A DNA stretch of 64,000 nucleotides, from assembly GCA_947507155.1 (NCBI GenBank), contig CANNOC010000001.1, positions 62,001 through 126,000 of the forward strand, in the 5' to 3' direction. Within the stretch, counting starts at the first letter, position 1. Every line of letters begins with the position of its first letter. The position numbers and the translations under genes were made by a program. Below are positions 1 to 9,766 of this stretch, in pieces. This DNA comes from an uncultured Collinsella sp. GTDB lineage: Bacteria > Actinomycetota > Coriobacteriia > Coriobacteriales > Coriobacteriaceae. Below the pieces are notes generated by a model. That model had not been told where the DNA came from. It searched no databases and saw nothing but the letters and a program-made list of their open reading frames with translations.

Positions 1-1157
1 AGCTTAAGGGCTGCCCAGTTCAGACGCCTATTCCGCAGGTCATCGACCTGTTCAAACAGCGTCGTCTAGAAGAGGCGGGCGAGCTACTGTTCCAGAACAA
101 TCCCATGAGCGCGGTCTGCTCCATGGTGTGCAATCATTCGGGCCAGTGCGAGGGTGCTTGCATCCAGGGCCGTAAGGGCACACCCGTGCATTTTTCGAGC
201 ATCGAGCACTATATCTCGACAGCGTATTTAGATCGTAAGGAGTGGACGCCCGCGCCGTCGTGTGGCAAACAGGTTGCTGTGGTCGGTTCCGGTCCCGCCG
301 GTATTACCGTGGCCATTAAGATGGCCCAGCTGGGCTGTGCCGTCACGGTATTTGAACAGCGCCCCGAGATCGGCGGTGTGCTGGAATACGGTATCCCCGA
401 GTTCCGCCTGCCCCGTGCGCTCGTACAAAAGTACCGTCACGTGATGTGCTCGCTTGGCGTGCGCGTGCGCCCCTCGACCACCATCGGTGGCGCGCTGCAT
501 ATCGACGACCTGCTGCGCGACGGCTACGATGCGGTCTTTGTTGGTACCGGTACCTGGCGAGCTCGCAAGTTGGGTATTCCCGGCGAGTCGCGCGGCAACG
601 TGCTGTTTGGTATCGATTACTTGGTCGATCCCACGAGCGTGGCTATCGGGCAGAACGTGGCGGTCATCGGTGCCGGTAATGTGGCCATGGATGTGGCCCG
701 CACGGCGCTGCGTTCGGGTGCTCGCAAGGTCACTGTGTATGCACGCTCGCGCCATATCTCGGCCATCGACGACGAGGTCGAGCTGACCGAGCTTGACGGT
801 GCCGAGATTGTGTGCGGCAAGGCGATCTGCGCCATCGACGATAACGGTCCGGTGTTCGAGACGGCTATCTTTGACGAGGACAACAATGTGGTGGGCTACG
901 AGGAGGAGCTCGACCATGTGTCTGCCGACACAGTTGTGATTGCGGCTTCGCAGGTGCCCAAAGACAAGCTTGTGCTTACGACGGGCGGCCTGGAGACCGA
1001 CCATCGTGGCCTGCTTTCGGTCGACGAGAACGGCATGACAACGGTGCCTGGCGTCTTTGCCGCCGGCGACGTGGTTAACGGCCCGCTCACGGTGGTTCAT
1101 GCCGTGGCAGGCGCCAAGCTCGCCGTCGAAGGCATGACCAGCTACCTGGGCCTCTAA
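1..1157 (+). CDS. GltD-like FAD/NAD(P) oxidoreductase, 5'-truncated by the window edge
   Basis: The reading frame is open from base 3 and ends in TAA at 1155-1157, so the start lies outside the window. The visible part begins in the cysteine-rich N-terminal region typical of glutamate synthase small subunits (CPVQTPIP, then CSMVC and CEGAC), whose cysteines ligate Fe-S clusters. An FAD-binding motif (VVGSGPAG) and a second NAD(P)-binding motif (VIGAGNVAMD) follow, and the end carries the flavoprotein signature GVFAAGDVV. The family passes electrons from NAD(P)H to a partner such as a glutamate synthase large subunit or NfnAB-type enzyme. No partner gene is visible, so the substrate is unknown. 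The family call is firm; calling it GltD proper is not. Confidence 0.8.
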   Translation, partial: LKGCPVQTPIPQVIDLFKQRRLEEAGELLFQNNPMSAVCSMVCNHSGQCEGACIQGRKGTPVHFSSIEHYISTAYLDRKEWTPAPSCGKQVAVVGSGPAGITVAIKMAQLGCAVTVFEQRPEIGGVLEYGIPEFRLPRALVQKYRHVMCSLGVRVRPSTTIGGALHIDDLLRDGYDAVFVGTGTWRARKLGIPGESRGNVLFGIDYLVDPTSVAIGQNVAVIGAGNVAMDVARTALRSGARKVTVYARSRHISAIDDEVELTELDGAEIVCGKAICAIDDNGPVFETAIFDEDNNVVGYEEELDHVSADTVVIAASQVPKDKLVLTTGGLETDHRGLLSVDENGMTTVPGVFAAGDVVNGPLTVVHAVAGAKLAVEGMTSYLGL

Positions 1158-1173
1158 CACATTCCATCCATTA

Positions 1174-1238
1174 GTTGCGGTGAAATACGGACTGTTTTGG
1201 CTATCAAAGGCCTTATCTACTCCGTATTCCACCGCAAC
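1174..1238. repeat. 65-bp palindromic repeat, family A copy 1
   Basis: Arms at 1174-1191 and 1221-1238 match at 17 of 18 positions as an inverted repeat, and T residues follow. The loop is almost identical to that of the copy at 9583-9647. It sits between two convergent genes and could act as a bidirectional terminator. Confidence 0.8.
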
Positions 1239-1253
1239 TTTTTGTGGGGTGGG

Positions 1254-1958
1254 CTAGAGACGCTGCATGCGGTACCCGACACCCATGTGCGTCTGAATCA
1301 TCTTGGGGTGAGAGGGGTCTGCCTCGATCTTCTTGCGCAGGGTGCGCATGAACACGCGCAGGCTCGCCAGATCGCTGTCCCAGCTCGTGCCCCATATCTC
1401 GCGGGTGATGAAGGTGTGGGTGAGCACCTTGTCGACGTTTTTCGCCAAAAGGACGAGTAATTTGTACTCGGTTGGGGTGAGCGAGAGCTCGTGTCCGTCC
1501 TTCGTCGCGTATCCCGCGGCGTAGTCGATATGCAGCGGACCGTTGTCGAACGTGCTCGCTTCTGTCGACTCGCTCGACGCCATCGAGGAGCGCCTCAAAT
1601 TCGCACGGACGCGCGCGAGCAACTCATCCACAGAAAAGGGCTTGGTGAGGTAGTCGTCTGCCCCTGCGTCAAGTGCTGCAATCTTGTCGGAATCTTCGGT
1701 GCGCGCCGAAATGACGATAATGGGGACTGCCGACCAGCTTCGGATCTTCGTGATGACCTCGATACCGTCAATGTCGGGAAGGCCGAGGTCGAGCATGATG
1801 AGGCTGGGGCCGTGCGACACCGCATCCATGATGGCGGCCTGGCCGTTGCAAACCTTGCTCACGACATAGCCGTGGAGGTCAAGCGCGGTCGAAACGAGGT
1901 TTTGAACGGTCAGGTCATCTTCGACCAGGAGGATACGTGGCTTAGCGGCATTATTCAT
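1254..1958 (-). CDS. kdpE: KdpE response regulator
   Basis: A 234-residue OmpR-family regulator. The receiver domain (residues 1-120) has the acidic pair VEDD, the phospho-acceptor in MLDLGLPD and the conserved Lys in LTKPFS. The C-terminal winged helix holds LTPTEYKLL and ends in VGYRM. It is the partner of KdpD and activates the potassium-uptake operon when potassium is low or osmolarity is high. The start chosen is the ATG of MNNAAKP at 1958; the frame is open further upstream, but that part lies inside kdpD. It overlaps the end of kdpD by 8 bases, so the two are translationally coupled. Confidence 0.93.
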   Translation of the reverse strand: MNNAAKPRILLVEDDLTVQNLVSTALDLHGYVVSKVCNGQAAIMDAVSHGPSLIMLDLGLPDIDGIEVITKIRSWSAVPIIVISARTEDSDKIAALDAGADDYLTKPFSVDELLARVRANLRRSSMASSESTEASTFDNGPLHIDYAAGYATKDGHELSLTPTEYKLLVLLAKNVDKVLTHTFITREIWGTSWDSDLASLRVFMRTLRKKIEADPSHPKMIQTHMGVGYRMQRL

Positions 1959-4686
1959 GAATCTCGATCTCCTCGGCGGGCAGGGTAAAACGGAAGACGG
2001 CCCCATGGGGGTGGTTGTCGCGAACTTCGATGACGCCGCCATGCGCCTCCACGATGGAGCGGCAGAGCGACAGCCCAAGGCCGATGCTTCGACGCGAATC
2101 CACGGGCCGCGTATTGCTTGAGGTGAAGAAGCGCTCAAAGATATGAGGTTTGTCGCAGTCTGCCACACCCGGCCCATCGTCTGCGACGTCCACCACGATG
2201 AACGCACCCTCGCGACATGCGCTGATGGTGATAGTCGAGTCCTCGGGCGTGTATTTGAAGGCGTTCATGATGAGATTCGTAAGCACCTGCATGATGAGAT
2301 GGGCGTCGATGCGTACCAGCAGGATGTCGTCAGTGTGGTCGATGGTGACGGTACGTCCATGCGATGCTTGGGCGACATGGCTGAGGGCGGCCTCGATGAC
2401 CTCGTCGATGAGCTCGGATGTTAAGTTGAGGCGAATGGTGCCGTCCTCGACGCGTGTGATGGCGAGGAGGTTCTCCACGGTATCGATAAGCCAGAGGGAA
2501 TCGTCGTAGATGGCATCGGCAAGATCGCAGCGTTGTTCGAGGCTGAGCTTCTCGTCTCTCTTCCGAAGGATTGCCGCAGATCCGGATATAGCCGTGAGGG
2601 GCGTCCTCAAATCGTGGCCGATGGAGCGCAAAAGGTTGGCGCGCAGCTGCTCGTTTTTCGCTAAGACCGCAGCCTCTTCGCGCTCTTGCGCCGCCCGGTC
2701 GCTTTCGAGCGCCAAGGCGCATTCACCTACGATAGATAGGACGATCGAATGCTCGAAGGCTTCGATCTCGCGCCTCTCCAGGGCGATGCCGATGACACCG
2801 AATACCTTGTCGCCGGTGCGAACCGCGAGGTAGAGACAGCGCGCCTCAGGCAGGGTCCGCGTGCTTGCGCCCGCGCGCTTGTTGTTGGTGTAGGTCCAGG
2901 TTGCAACGGCGCGCTCGTAGTCGGTGAGCAGCGACGCGGATCGGTTTTCGGTGTCAGCGGACTCATAGAGCGCCTTGCCGAGCGTGCCGTGTTCGGCGGT
3001 GTAGAAGACCACGTCGAGTTTTAGCAGTTTGATGAGTTGGTTCATGGCGACGCGGGCGCACTCCTCCGCGCTATGGGCTTGCTGCAAGAGCTGGTTCGTT
3101 TCGAGGAGTACGCGCGTTTTGAATGCGTTCTCGGCGGAGGTACGGGCGTTGTCGGCGATGCGCGCAGTTAACTCGCCGGCGACCATAGCGGTAGCGAACA
3201 TGATGCCGAACGTGACCAGATAGCTTCGGTCGTAGCTGGCGAGCGAAAACAGAGGCGTGACGAAGCAGAAGTTGTAAAGCACTACAGAGAGCACGCTCGA
3301 TACGATCGTGCAGATACGCCCCGTCGTGGTGACGGCGGTCAGCAGGGCCGTGAGGATATAGAGGGATATGATGCTGGAATCGGCAAATCCCAGATGGCGG
3401 AAAGCCGTGCCGATCGCCGTGGCGACAAGAGAGAGGGCCAGCGTGCGAAGCACGTTTCGGCTGCTGGGCGGCTGCAGGGCGAGTGCACGGCGGCGTCCTT
3501 TGGACCGGGAGGGCGGAGTCGACTGGTCTGGAATGATGTAAATGTCGAGGTTCGGGGCGAATGTTATGAGCTGTTCTACGAGAGATTTGCGGCCGAAGAG
3601 GGCCTGACGGACGCTGCCGCGCTCGCCCGTGCGCCCCATGACGATCTTCGAAATACCCGACAGGCGCGCGAACTCGGAGATCTGAAACGCGATGTCGTCG
3701 CCATAGACGGTTTCCATATGTGCTCCGAGCTGCTCGGCTAGGGCGATATTGGCTGCAAGCTTGGTGCGCTCATCATCGCTCATGGCTTGTGTGCGCGGGC
3801 TCTCTACGAACAGGGCGACGAGCTCGCTGCGAAACGCTTTCGCCATGCGTGCGGCGGCACGGACGATGCGGGGATTGGTCGGCGCCGGGGAGACACAGAC
3901 TAAGATACGCTCCCTGGTGTAGTAGTCACGGTTTCCCAGCACGCGTGCGGCGTCTGTGAGGTGACCGGTGCGATCGGCGCAGCGGCGCAGCGCGATTTCT
4001 CGGAGTGCGGTGAGGTTCTCGACGGTAAAAAAATGCTGTTGCGCTCGGTCGGCTTGTGCGGGACGGTAGACGAGGCCGGCGCGAAGGCGCTCAAGTAGGT
4101 CTTCGGGCTCTATGTCGACGAGCTCGACCTGGTCGGCATCATCGAAGATACGGTCGGGGATTCGTTCGCTCACGACAACGCCGGTGATGGATGCAACCAT
4201 GTCGTTTAGGCTCTCGATATGCTGAACGTTCACGGTCGTATAGACGTCGATGCCCGCATGTAGAAGTTCCTCGACGTCTTGATAGCGTTTGTCGTGGCGA
4301 GACCCCGGCGCATTCGTATGGGCGAGCTCGTCGACAAGGATGAGCTGAGGGGCGCGTTCGATAGCCGCATCTAGATCGAACTCGCTGAGCGCAATGCCGT
4401 TGTGCTCGATGAGTTTGCAGGGCACGTTCTCAAGCCCTTGTGCAAGATGGGCAGTTGCCGGACGTTCGTGCGGCTCGATGTATCCCGCGACGACGTCGAC
4501 ACCTCGCCGCTTGGCGGCGTGGGCGGCTTGAAGCATCGCATAGGTTTTGCCTGTGCCAGCAGCGTAGCCAAAGAAAATTTTGAGGTGTCCCCGGCTGGTT
4601 CGAGTGTCATCGGCGACCCCGTCTTTCTCAATTGCCTTGAGGATGAGGTCTGGATTGACGCGAGTGTCCGATGCGTCGCGCTGCAT
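1951..4686 (-). CDS. kdpD: KdpD osmosensitive potassium-channel histidine kinase
   Basis: A 911-residue membrane sensor kinase with the full KdpD architecture. The N-terminal KdpD domain has a Walker A motif (GYAAGTGKT) and a Walker B-like motif (ILVDELAHTN). A universal-stress-protein-like domain (ILVCVSPAP), four hydrophobic membrane segments in mid-protein and a GAF region follow. The C-terminal kinase has the phospho-acceptor His in SIGHDLRTP (about residue 690) and an ATPase domain with the N box (NLIMNAFKYTP) and G boxes (DDGPGV, GLGLSL). The start is the ATG at 4686, preceded by AGAAAGG; an in-frame extension to 4782 lacks family similarity. It senses low potassium or turgor and phosphorylates KdpE. 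It is divergent from kdpFABC. Confidence 0.95.
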   Translation of the reverse strand: MQRDASDTRVNPDLILKAIEKDGVADDTRTSRGHLKIFFGYAAGTGKTYAMLQAAHAAKRRGVDVVAGYIEPHERPATAHLAQGLENVPCKLIEHNGIALSEFDLDAAIERAPQLILVDELAHTNAPGSRHDKRYQDVEELLHAGIDVYTTVNVQHIESLNDMVASITGVVVSERIPDRIFDDADQVELVDIEPEDLLERLRAGLVYRPAQADRAQQHFFTVENLTALREIALRRCADRTGHLTDAARVLGNRDYYTRERILVCVSPAPTNPRIVRAAARMAKAFRSELVALFVESPRTQAMSDDERTKLAANIALAEQLGAHMETVYGDDIAFQISEFARLSGISKIVMGRTGERGSVRQALFGRKSLVEQLITFAPNLDIYIIPDQSTPPSRSKGRRRALALQPPSSRNVLRTLALSLVATAIGTAFRHLGFADSSIISLYILTALLTAVTTTGRICTIVSSVLSVVLYNFCFVTPLFSLASYDRSYLVTFGIMFATAMVAGELTARIADNARTSAENAFKTRVLLETNQLLQQAHSAEECARVAMNQLIKLLKLDVVFYTAEHGTLGKALYESADTENRSASLLTDYERAVATWTYTNNKRAGASTRTLPEARCLYLAVRTGDKVFGVIGIALERREIEAFEHSIVLSIVGECALALESDRAAQEREEAAVLAKNEQLRANLLRSIGHDLRTPLTAISGSAAILRKRDEKLSLEQRCDLADAIYDDSLWLIDTVENLLAITRVEDGTIRLNLTSELIDEVIEAALSHVAQASHGRTVTIDHTDDILLVRIDAHLIMQVLTNLIMNAFKYTPEDSTITISACREGAFIVVDVADDGPGVADCDKPHIFERFFTSSNTRPVDSRRSIGLGLSLCRSIVEAHGGVIEVRDNHPHGAVFRFTLPAEEIEIHE

Positions 4687-4930
4687 AGCGTAGCCTTTCT
4701 GAAGCGTTGTCCATGCGTGCATACGCGGTGAAGACACCACTGTATGCTCGCGAGGTCGAGTATAGGCGCACTGCAGCTGCAATAGTGCTTTCTACCTGCA
4801 TCTTTACGGCATCTTAAGGACGTGAGCCCCGGCCCTCACGCCTCTTTAATCCCTAGAAGCGTTTACTGTCCCCAGACGCTTGCGAGGGCAGGCGTCCGAG
4901 ACATCGGACCGCGTGTGAAAGGGGCGGTAA
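4687..4930. promoter_or_regulatory. divergent kdpD / kdpF promoter region
   Basis: This 244-bp gap separates kdpD (minus) from kdpF (plus) and must hold both promoters and any KdpE operator. A small hairpin (CGTGAG at 4821-4826 with CTCACG at 4835-4840) is followed by a T-rich stretch. I could not identify a confident -35/-10 pair or a cyclic-di-AMP riboswitch consensus. Confidence 0.4.
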
Positions 4931-5017
4931 ATGGACATCCTCATTCCCATCATCGGAGTCGTCTGCATTGGACTTCTTATCTATTACATCTACATTCTGA
5001 TGAGGAGTGATTCGTAA
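4931..5017 (+). CDS. kdpF: KdpF small membrane subunit
   Basis: A 28-residue peptide starting MDILIPIIG and ending LMRSDS. It is almost entirely one hydrophobic membrane helix followed by a short polar tail, as in known KdpF proteins that stabilise the KdpABC complex. It lies three bases before kdpA, and AAAGGGG stands just upstream as a ribosome-binding site. Size, hydrophobicity and position directly before kdpA support the call; sequence identity cannot be tested at this length. Confidence 0.85.
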   Translation: MDILIPIIGVVCIGLLIYYIYILMRSDS

Positions 5018-5020
5018 ACT

Positions 5021-6844
5021 ATGGACGCTGCGATTCAGTACATCTTGTACTTTGCCGTACTCGTCGTCCTGGCCGTTCCGCTCGGTCGGTTCATGGCCCA
5101 TATCATGGATGGTGAGCATACGTTCCTGTCGCCTGTGATTGCTCCTGTGGAGCGTGGCGTCTATCGTCTGCTTCGCATCGACGCGGCAGAACAGATGGGG
5201 TGTAGGCGCTATCTGGCGAGCGTGCTGGTCTTTTCGGGGATCGGCCTCGTGACTCTTGTGGCACTCCAGGCGCTTCAGTCCTTCTTGCCAGGCAATCCCC
5301 AGCACCTGCCGGGTGTGTCATGGGACCTGTCGTTCAATACGGCTGCTTCCTTCATAACCAACACCAACTGGCAGTCCTACTCCGGTGAGACCACCCTGTC
5401 CTACCTTGTGCAGTTCATGGGTCTCACTGTGCAGAACTTCGTTTCCGCTGGCACCGGTATCGCGGTCATGTTCGCGCTGATCCGCGGCTTCCGTCAGGTC
5501 AAGGAGCAGGGTCTGGGTTCCTTCTGGGTCGACCTCACCCGCACCGTCCTGTATGTGCTCATCCCGCTGAACCTCGTGTTCGGCATCTGCCTGGCTGCCG
5601 GTGGCGTCATCTCCAACTTCCAGCCGGCTCAGAAGGCTGAGCTCGTAGAACCCGTCGCTGTTCAGCCTAATGCAGACGGCGGCTGGAGCGTCATCGACGG
5701 CGCCCAGATTGAGGGCGACACGGTCAAGGTCGACGGCAAGGTTGTCGAGGGCGCGCGCGTGGTCACCGAGCAGTTCCTGCCCCAGGGTCCCGCGGCTCCT
5801 CAGGTCGCCATCAAGCAGTCCGGCACCAACGGCGGCGGCTTCTTCGGCGTGAACTCCGCCCATCCGTATGAGAACCCCAGCGCCTTCACCAACATCATCG
5901 AGATGACCAGCCTGCTGCTGATCCCGGCCGCCTGTTGCTTCGCCTTCGGTATCGGCGTCAAGAACACCAAGCAGGGCAAGGCCATCTTTGCCGCCATGTT
6001 CATCCTGCTGGTGATCTTCACCGGCATCATCGCCGTCAACGAGCATGCGGGCACCCCGCAGCTGGCCGATGGCGGAGCGGTCAATATCGAGATGACCGAC
6101 GGCCAGGCCGGCGGCAACATGGAGGGCAAGGAGAGCCGTTTCGGTATCGCCTCCTCTTCTACCTGGTCCGCTTTCACGACGGCTGCTTCCAACGGCTCGG
6201 TTAACTCCATGCACGACTCCTACACCCCGCTGGGCGGTTTTGTCCAGATGCTCCAGATTGCTCTGGGCGAGGTCGTCTTCGGCGGCGTGGGCTGCGGCCT
6301 GTACGGCATGATCGGCTTCGCCATCCTCACAGTGTTCATCGCCGGCCTCATGGTCGGACGCACGCCTGAGTTCCTGGGCAAGAAGATCGAGCCGGGCGAG
6401 ATGCGCTGGGCAGTTGTCCTGTGCTTGGCAACTCCGTTTGCCATTCTGGTGTGCTCGGCCATCGCCTGCATGGTGCCCGGTCTTGCCGACCAGCTCAACA
6501 ATGGTGGCGCGCACGGCTTCTCCGAGGCGCTATATGCCTTCACCTCATGCGGCGGCAACAACGGCTCGGCGTTTGCAGGCATGAACTGCAACATTCCCTG
6601 GATCAACGTCATGCTCGGCCTCGAGATGCTGTTCGCCCGCTTCATGCCTATCATCGGTACGCTGGCTATCGCCGGCTCGCTGGCCAAGAAGGGCAAGGTC
6701 GCCGAGAGCGCCGGTACCCTGTCTACCACCAACGGCATGTTCGTATTCCTGCTCGTGTTCATCGTTCTGCTGATCGGTGCCCTGAGCTTCTTCCCGGCCC
6801 TGGCGCTTGGCCCCGTTGCCGAGTTCTTCCAGATGATTGCGTAA
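5021..6844 (+). CDS. kdpA: KdpA potassium-transporting ATPase, potassium-binding subunit
   Basis: A 607-residue membrane protein of the KtrB/TrkH superfamily. It forms the selectivity filter of the KdpFABC pump, which imports potassium at micromolar external concentrations. Characteristic segments include the early [19 protein letters not shown], the filter-like [14 protein letters not shown] and the later [13 protein letters not shown]. About ten hydrophobic segments are visible and the length is somewhat above the usual 560 residues, because of a polar insert near residues 200-260. It is second in the kdpFABC operon. The next gene's ribosome-binding site AAAGGAGG overlaps its stop codon. 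Confidence 0.96.
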   Translation: MDAAIQYILYFAVLVVLAVPLGRFMAHIMDGEHTFLSPVIAPVERGVYRLLRIDAAEQMGCRRYLASVLVFSGIGLVTLVALQALQSFLPGNPQHLPGVSWDLSFNTAASFITNTNWQSYSGETTLSYLVQFMGLTVQNFVSAGTGIAVMFALIRGFRQVKEQGLGSFWVDLTRTVLYVLIPLNLVFGICLAAGGVISNFQPAQKAELVEPVAVQPNADGGWSVIDGAQIEGDTVKVDGKVVEGARVVTEQFLPQGPAAPQVAIKQSGTNGGGFFGVNSAHPYENPSAFTNIIEMTSLLLIPAACCFAFGIGVKNTKQGKAIFAAMFILLVIFTGIIAVNEHAGTPQLADGGAVNIEMTDGQAGGNMEGKESRFGIASSSTWSAFTTAASNGSVNSMHDSYTPLGGFVQMLQIALGEVVFGGVGCGLYGMIGFAILTVFIAGLMVGRTPEFLGKKIEPGEMRWAVVLCLATPFAILVCSAIACMVPGLADQLNNGGAHGFSEALYAFTSCGGNNGSAFAGMNCNIPWINVMLGLEMLFARFMPIIGTLAIAGSLAKKGKVAESAGTLSTTNGMFVFLLVFIVLLIGALSFFPALALGPVAEFFQMIA

Positions 6845-6860
6845 AGGAGGGCGCAGATTT

Positions 6861-8915
6861 ATGACTATGCAAAAAGACATGATGGGCCGCGCGGTCCGCG
6901 ACTCGTTTGCCAAGCTGGATCCTCGCGTCCAGATTCAAAACCCGGTCATGTTCCTGGTGTGGCTTTCCGCCGTCATGACCTCCGTCCTGGCCGTCGCTTC
7001 CATTTTCGGTGTGCAGGACGCGGGTGTGCCCACCTACTATGTGGTCGCCATCGCGGTCATCCTGTGGCTTACCGACCTGTTCTCGAACTTCGCCGAGGCG
7101 CTTGCCGAGGGCCGCGGTAAAGCCCAGGCCGATTCCCTGCGTGCGGCCAAGAAGGATGTCGAGGCCCATCGCATCGAGTCCGTTGAGGACAAGGAGCACT
7201 TCACCGTCGTTCCCGGCACCGAGCTCACGCGCGGCGACCTGGTGATCGTACGCGCCGGCGAGCAGATTCCCGGCGACGGCGACGTCATCGAGGGCGCTGC
7301 TTCCGTTGACGAGTCCGCCATCACCGGCGAGTCCGCCCCCGTGGTCCGCGAGGCCGGCGGCGACCGCTCTGCCGTTACCGGCGGTACCACGGTGCTGTCC
7401 GACTGGATCATCGTCAAGATCTCCAGTGAGCCCGGCCAGAGCTTCCTGGACAAGATGATCGCGATGGTCGAGGGTGCCGCGCGCAAGAAGACCCCTAACG
7501 AGATCGCTCTGGAGATCTTCCTGGTGGCCCTCTCCATCGTCTTTATCCTGGTCACGCTGGCCCTGTATTGTTACTCCTGCTTCTCGGTCGGTCTTAACGA
7601 CATGGACAACCCCACGGCCGTGACCACGCTCGTGGCGCTGCTCGTGTGCCTGGCTCCTACTACCATCGGCGCCCTTCTTTCCGCCATCGGCATCGCCGGC
7701 ATGAGCCGTCTGAACGAGGCCAACGTGCTGGCCATGTCCGGCCGCGCCATCGAGGCCGCCGGCGACGTCGACATCCTCATGCTCGACAAGACCGGCACCA
7801 TCACCCTGGGTAACCGCCAAGCCGCCGAGTTCATCCCGGTCGACGGCATCGATCCCGCGGAGCTGGCCGATGCCGCCCAGCTTTCCTCGCTGGCCGACGA
7901 GACCCCCGAAGGCCGTTCCATCGTCGTGCTCGCCAAGGAGCAGTTCGGTCTGCGCGGCCGCACACTCGAGGATAAGGGTATGGAGTTCATCCCCTTCACC
8001 GCGGCGACCCGCATGTCCGGTGTGAACTACGAGGGCAATGAGATCCGCAAGGGCGCTGCCGATTCCGTGCGCACCTATGTGGAGGCAGCCGGCGGCGTGT
8101 TCTCCCAGGAGTGCGACGAGGCCGTCGAGCGCATCGCCAAGGCCGGCGGCACCCCGCTGGTCGTGACCAAGAATTGCCGCGTGCTGGGCGTTGTGTACCT
8201 CAAGGACATCATCAAGTCCGGCGTTAAGGAGAAGTTCGCCGACCTGCGCAAGATGGGCATCAAGACCATCATGGTGACGGGCGACAACCCGCTCACCGCC
8301 GCGGCAATCGCCGCCGAGGCCGGCGTTGACGACTTCCTGGCCGAGGCCACCCCTGAGGGCAAGCTCGAGAAGATCCGCGAATTCCAGTGTGAGGGCCACC
8401 TGGTCGCCATGACCGGCGACGGCACCAACGACGCGCCGGCGCTGGCGCAGGCGGATGTCGCCGTGGCCATGAACACGGGCACCCAGGCTGCCAAGGAGGC
8501 CGGCAACATGGTCGACCTCGACTCCAGCCCCACCAAGCTCATCGAGGTCGTGCGTATCGGCAAGCAGCTGCTCATGACCCGCGGTTCGCTTACGACCTTC
8601 TCGGTCGCCAACGACATGGCGAAGTACTTCGCTATCATCCCGGCCCTGTTCTCGCCGATCTACCCGGGCCTTGGCGCGCTCAACATCCTCGGTCTGGCAA
8701 GCCCGCTGTCCGCGGTTCTTTCGGCCATCATCTATAACGCGCTCGTTATCGTCGCGCTGATCCCGGCCGCGCTGAAGGGCGTTAAGTACCGCGAGGTACC
8801 GTCCGGACAGCTGCTGACCCACAACCTGCTCGTATGGGGTCTGGGCGGCATCGTTGCCCCGTTCGCATTTATCAAGCTCATCGACATGCTGCTCGCGTTC
8901 TGCGGCATTATGTAA
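6861..8915 (+). CDS. kdpB: KdpB potassium-transporting P-type ATPase, catalytic subunit
   Basis: A 684-residue P-type ATPase. The actuator motif TGES is at residues 155-158, the phosphorylated Asp is D309 in DKTGTIT, and the hinge motif [10 protein letters not shown] is present. It hydrolyses ATP to drive potassium through KdpA. I place the start at the ATG of MTMQKD at 6861, ten bases after the strong AAAGGAGG overlapping the kdpA stop. An ATG at 6837 lies inside kdpA and has no ribosome-binding site. The next gene's ribosome-binding site begins just after its stop, so kdpA, kdpB and kdpC are tightly linked. Confidence 0.96.
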   Translation: MTMQKDMMGRAVRDSFAKLDPRVQIQNPVMFLVWLSAVMTSVLAVASIFGVQDAGVPTYYVVAIAVILWLTDLFSNFAEALAEGRGKAQADSLRAAKKDVEAHRIESVEDKEHFTVVPGTELTRGDLVIVRAGEQIPGDGDVIEGAASVDESAITGESAPVVREAGGDRSAVTGGTTVLSDWIIVKISSEPGQSFLDKMIAMVEGAARKKTPNEIALEIFLVALSIVFILVTLALYCYSCFSVGLNDMDNPTAVTTLVALLVCLAPTTIGALLSAIGIAGMSRLNEANVLAMSGRAIEAAGDVDILMLDKTGTITLGNRQAAEFIPVDGIDPAELADAAQLSSLADETPEGRSIVVLAKEQFGLRGRTLEDKGMEFIPFTAATRMSGVNYEGNEIRKGAADSVRTYVEAAGGVFSQECDEAVERIAKAGGTPLVVTKNCRVLGVVYLKDIIKSGVKEKFADLRKMGIKTIMVTGDNPLTAAAIAAEAGVDDFLAEATPEGKLEKIREFQCEGHLVAMTGDGTNDAPALAQADVAVAMNTGTQAAKEAGNMVDLDSSPTKLIEVVRIGKQLLMTRGSLTTFSVANDMAKYFAIIPALFSPIYPGLGALNILGLASPLSAVLSAIIYNALVIVALIPAALKGVKYREVPSGQLLTHNLLVWGLGGIVAPFAFIKLIDMLLAFCGIM

Positions 8916-8927
8916 GTGGAGGTTTGT

Positions 8928-9518
8928 ATGTTCAAAGGTGTTGCATCGCGCGCACTGGGCGTGTTCGCGCTGTTTACCGTTGTCTGCGGCCTGGGCTATA
9001 CGCTCGTCGTGACCGGCATCGCCCAGGTTGCGTTCCCGTATCAGGCGAACGGTTCACTCATTACGGTCGACGGCAAGGTTGTGGGTTCCGAGCTCATCGG
9101 CCAGAACTTCGATGACGAAGCCCACATGTGGGGTCGTATCCAGAACGTGTCAATTGTCAAAGGCGAAGACGGCGAGTTCATGGCGTATGGTACCCCGTCC
9201 AACCTATCCCCGGCGAGTGAGGAGTATCGGCAGCTTGTGGACGCGCGCGTGAAGAAGATCCGCGCCTCCAACCCCGACGCCGGCATGGACGCCGTGCCCG
9301 TCGACCTGGTGACGTGTTCTGGCTCAGGGCTCGACCCCGAGATCTCCCCCGATGCCGCCGAGTACCAGGTACCGCGCCTGGTGAAGGCCACGGGCAAGAG
9401 CGAAGGCGAGGTTCGCGAGATCATCGCCCAGTGCACCAAGGGCCGATTCCTGGGCGTCTTCGGCGAGCCTACGGTCAACGTGCTCAAGGTGAACCTTATG
9501 TTGGACGGCGCGCTGTAG
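8928..9518 (+). CDS. kdpC: KdpC potassium-transporting ATPase accessory subunit
   Basis: A 196-residue protein with one N-terminal membrane helix (VFALFTVVCGLGYTLVVTG) and a soluble domain. The family features QNF and DLVTCSGSGLDP, where the central SGSGLDP is a KdpC hallmark, are both present. KdpC raises the ATP affinity of KdpB. The start is the ATG at 8928, five bases after GGAGG; the in-frame GTG at 8916 directly abuts the kdpB stop and is less likely. It is the last gene of the operon and is followed by a palindromic repeat. Confidence 0.95.
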   Translation: MFKGVASRALGVFALFTVVCGLGYTLVVTGIAQVAFPYQANGSLITVDGKVVGSELIGQNFDDEAHMWGRIQNVSIVKGEDGEFMAYGTPSNLSPASEEYRQLVDARVKKIRASNPDAGMDAVPVDLVTCSGSGLDPEISPDAAEYQVPRLVKATGKSEGEVREIIAQCTKGRFLGVFGEPTVNVLKVNLMLDGAL

Positions 9519-9582
9519 GTGAGGGAGTGGCAGATGAGGGCATGACTGACTATCTGAGCCCTTAATTCCACCCCGCCCATCA

Positions 9583-9647
9583 GTTGCAGTGGAATACGGA
9601 CTGTTTTGGCTGTCAAAGGCCTTACCTACTCCGTATTCCACCGCAAC
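9583..9647. repeat. 65-bp palindromic repeat, family A copy 2
   Basis: The arms at 9583-9600 and 9630-9647 are 18 bases each, inverted and nearly perfect. The loop differs from copy 1 (1174-1238) at only a few positions. A T run follows at once. It lies downstream of kdpC and may terminate the kdp transcript. The rest of the gap 9519-9766 shows no gene. Confidence 0.8.
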
Positions 9648-9766
9648 TTTTTTGTGAGGGTCGGGATTGAAGGTGGAGAGTGCGAGCGAGTGCGAATGCG
9701 GCGGTTGCTGATACGATAGGTGTGTTAGCAACTGCCGCCGAGCGGCTTAAACGAAAGGAACCCTGT

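Noticed and set aside
4787-4930. Cyclic-di-AMP (ydaO) riboswitch before kdpF
   Set aside because: The region is short and I could not see the conserved paired segments; only one small hairpin is evident.
5318-8822. Very long open frames on the minus strand opposite kdpA and kdpB
   Set aside because: They are codon-bias shadows of the kdp genes; the forward frames have full family motifs.
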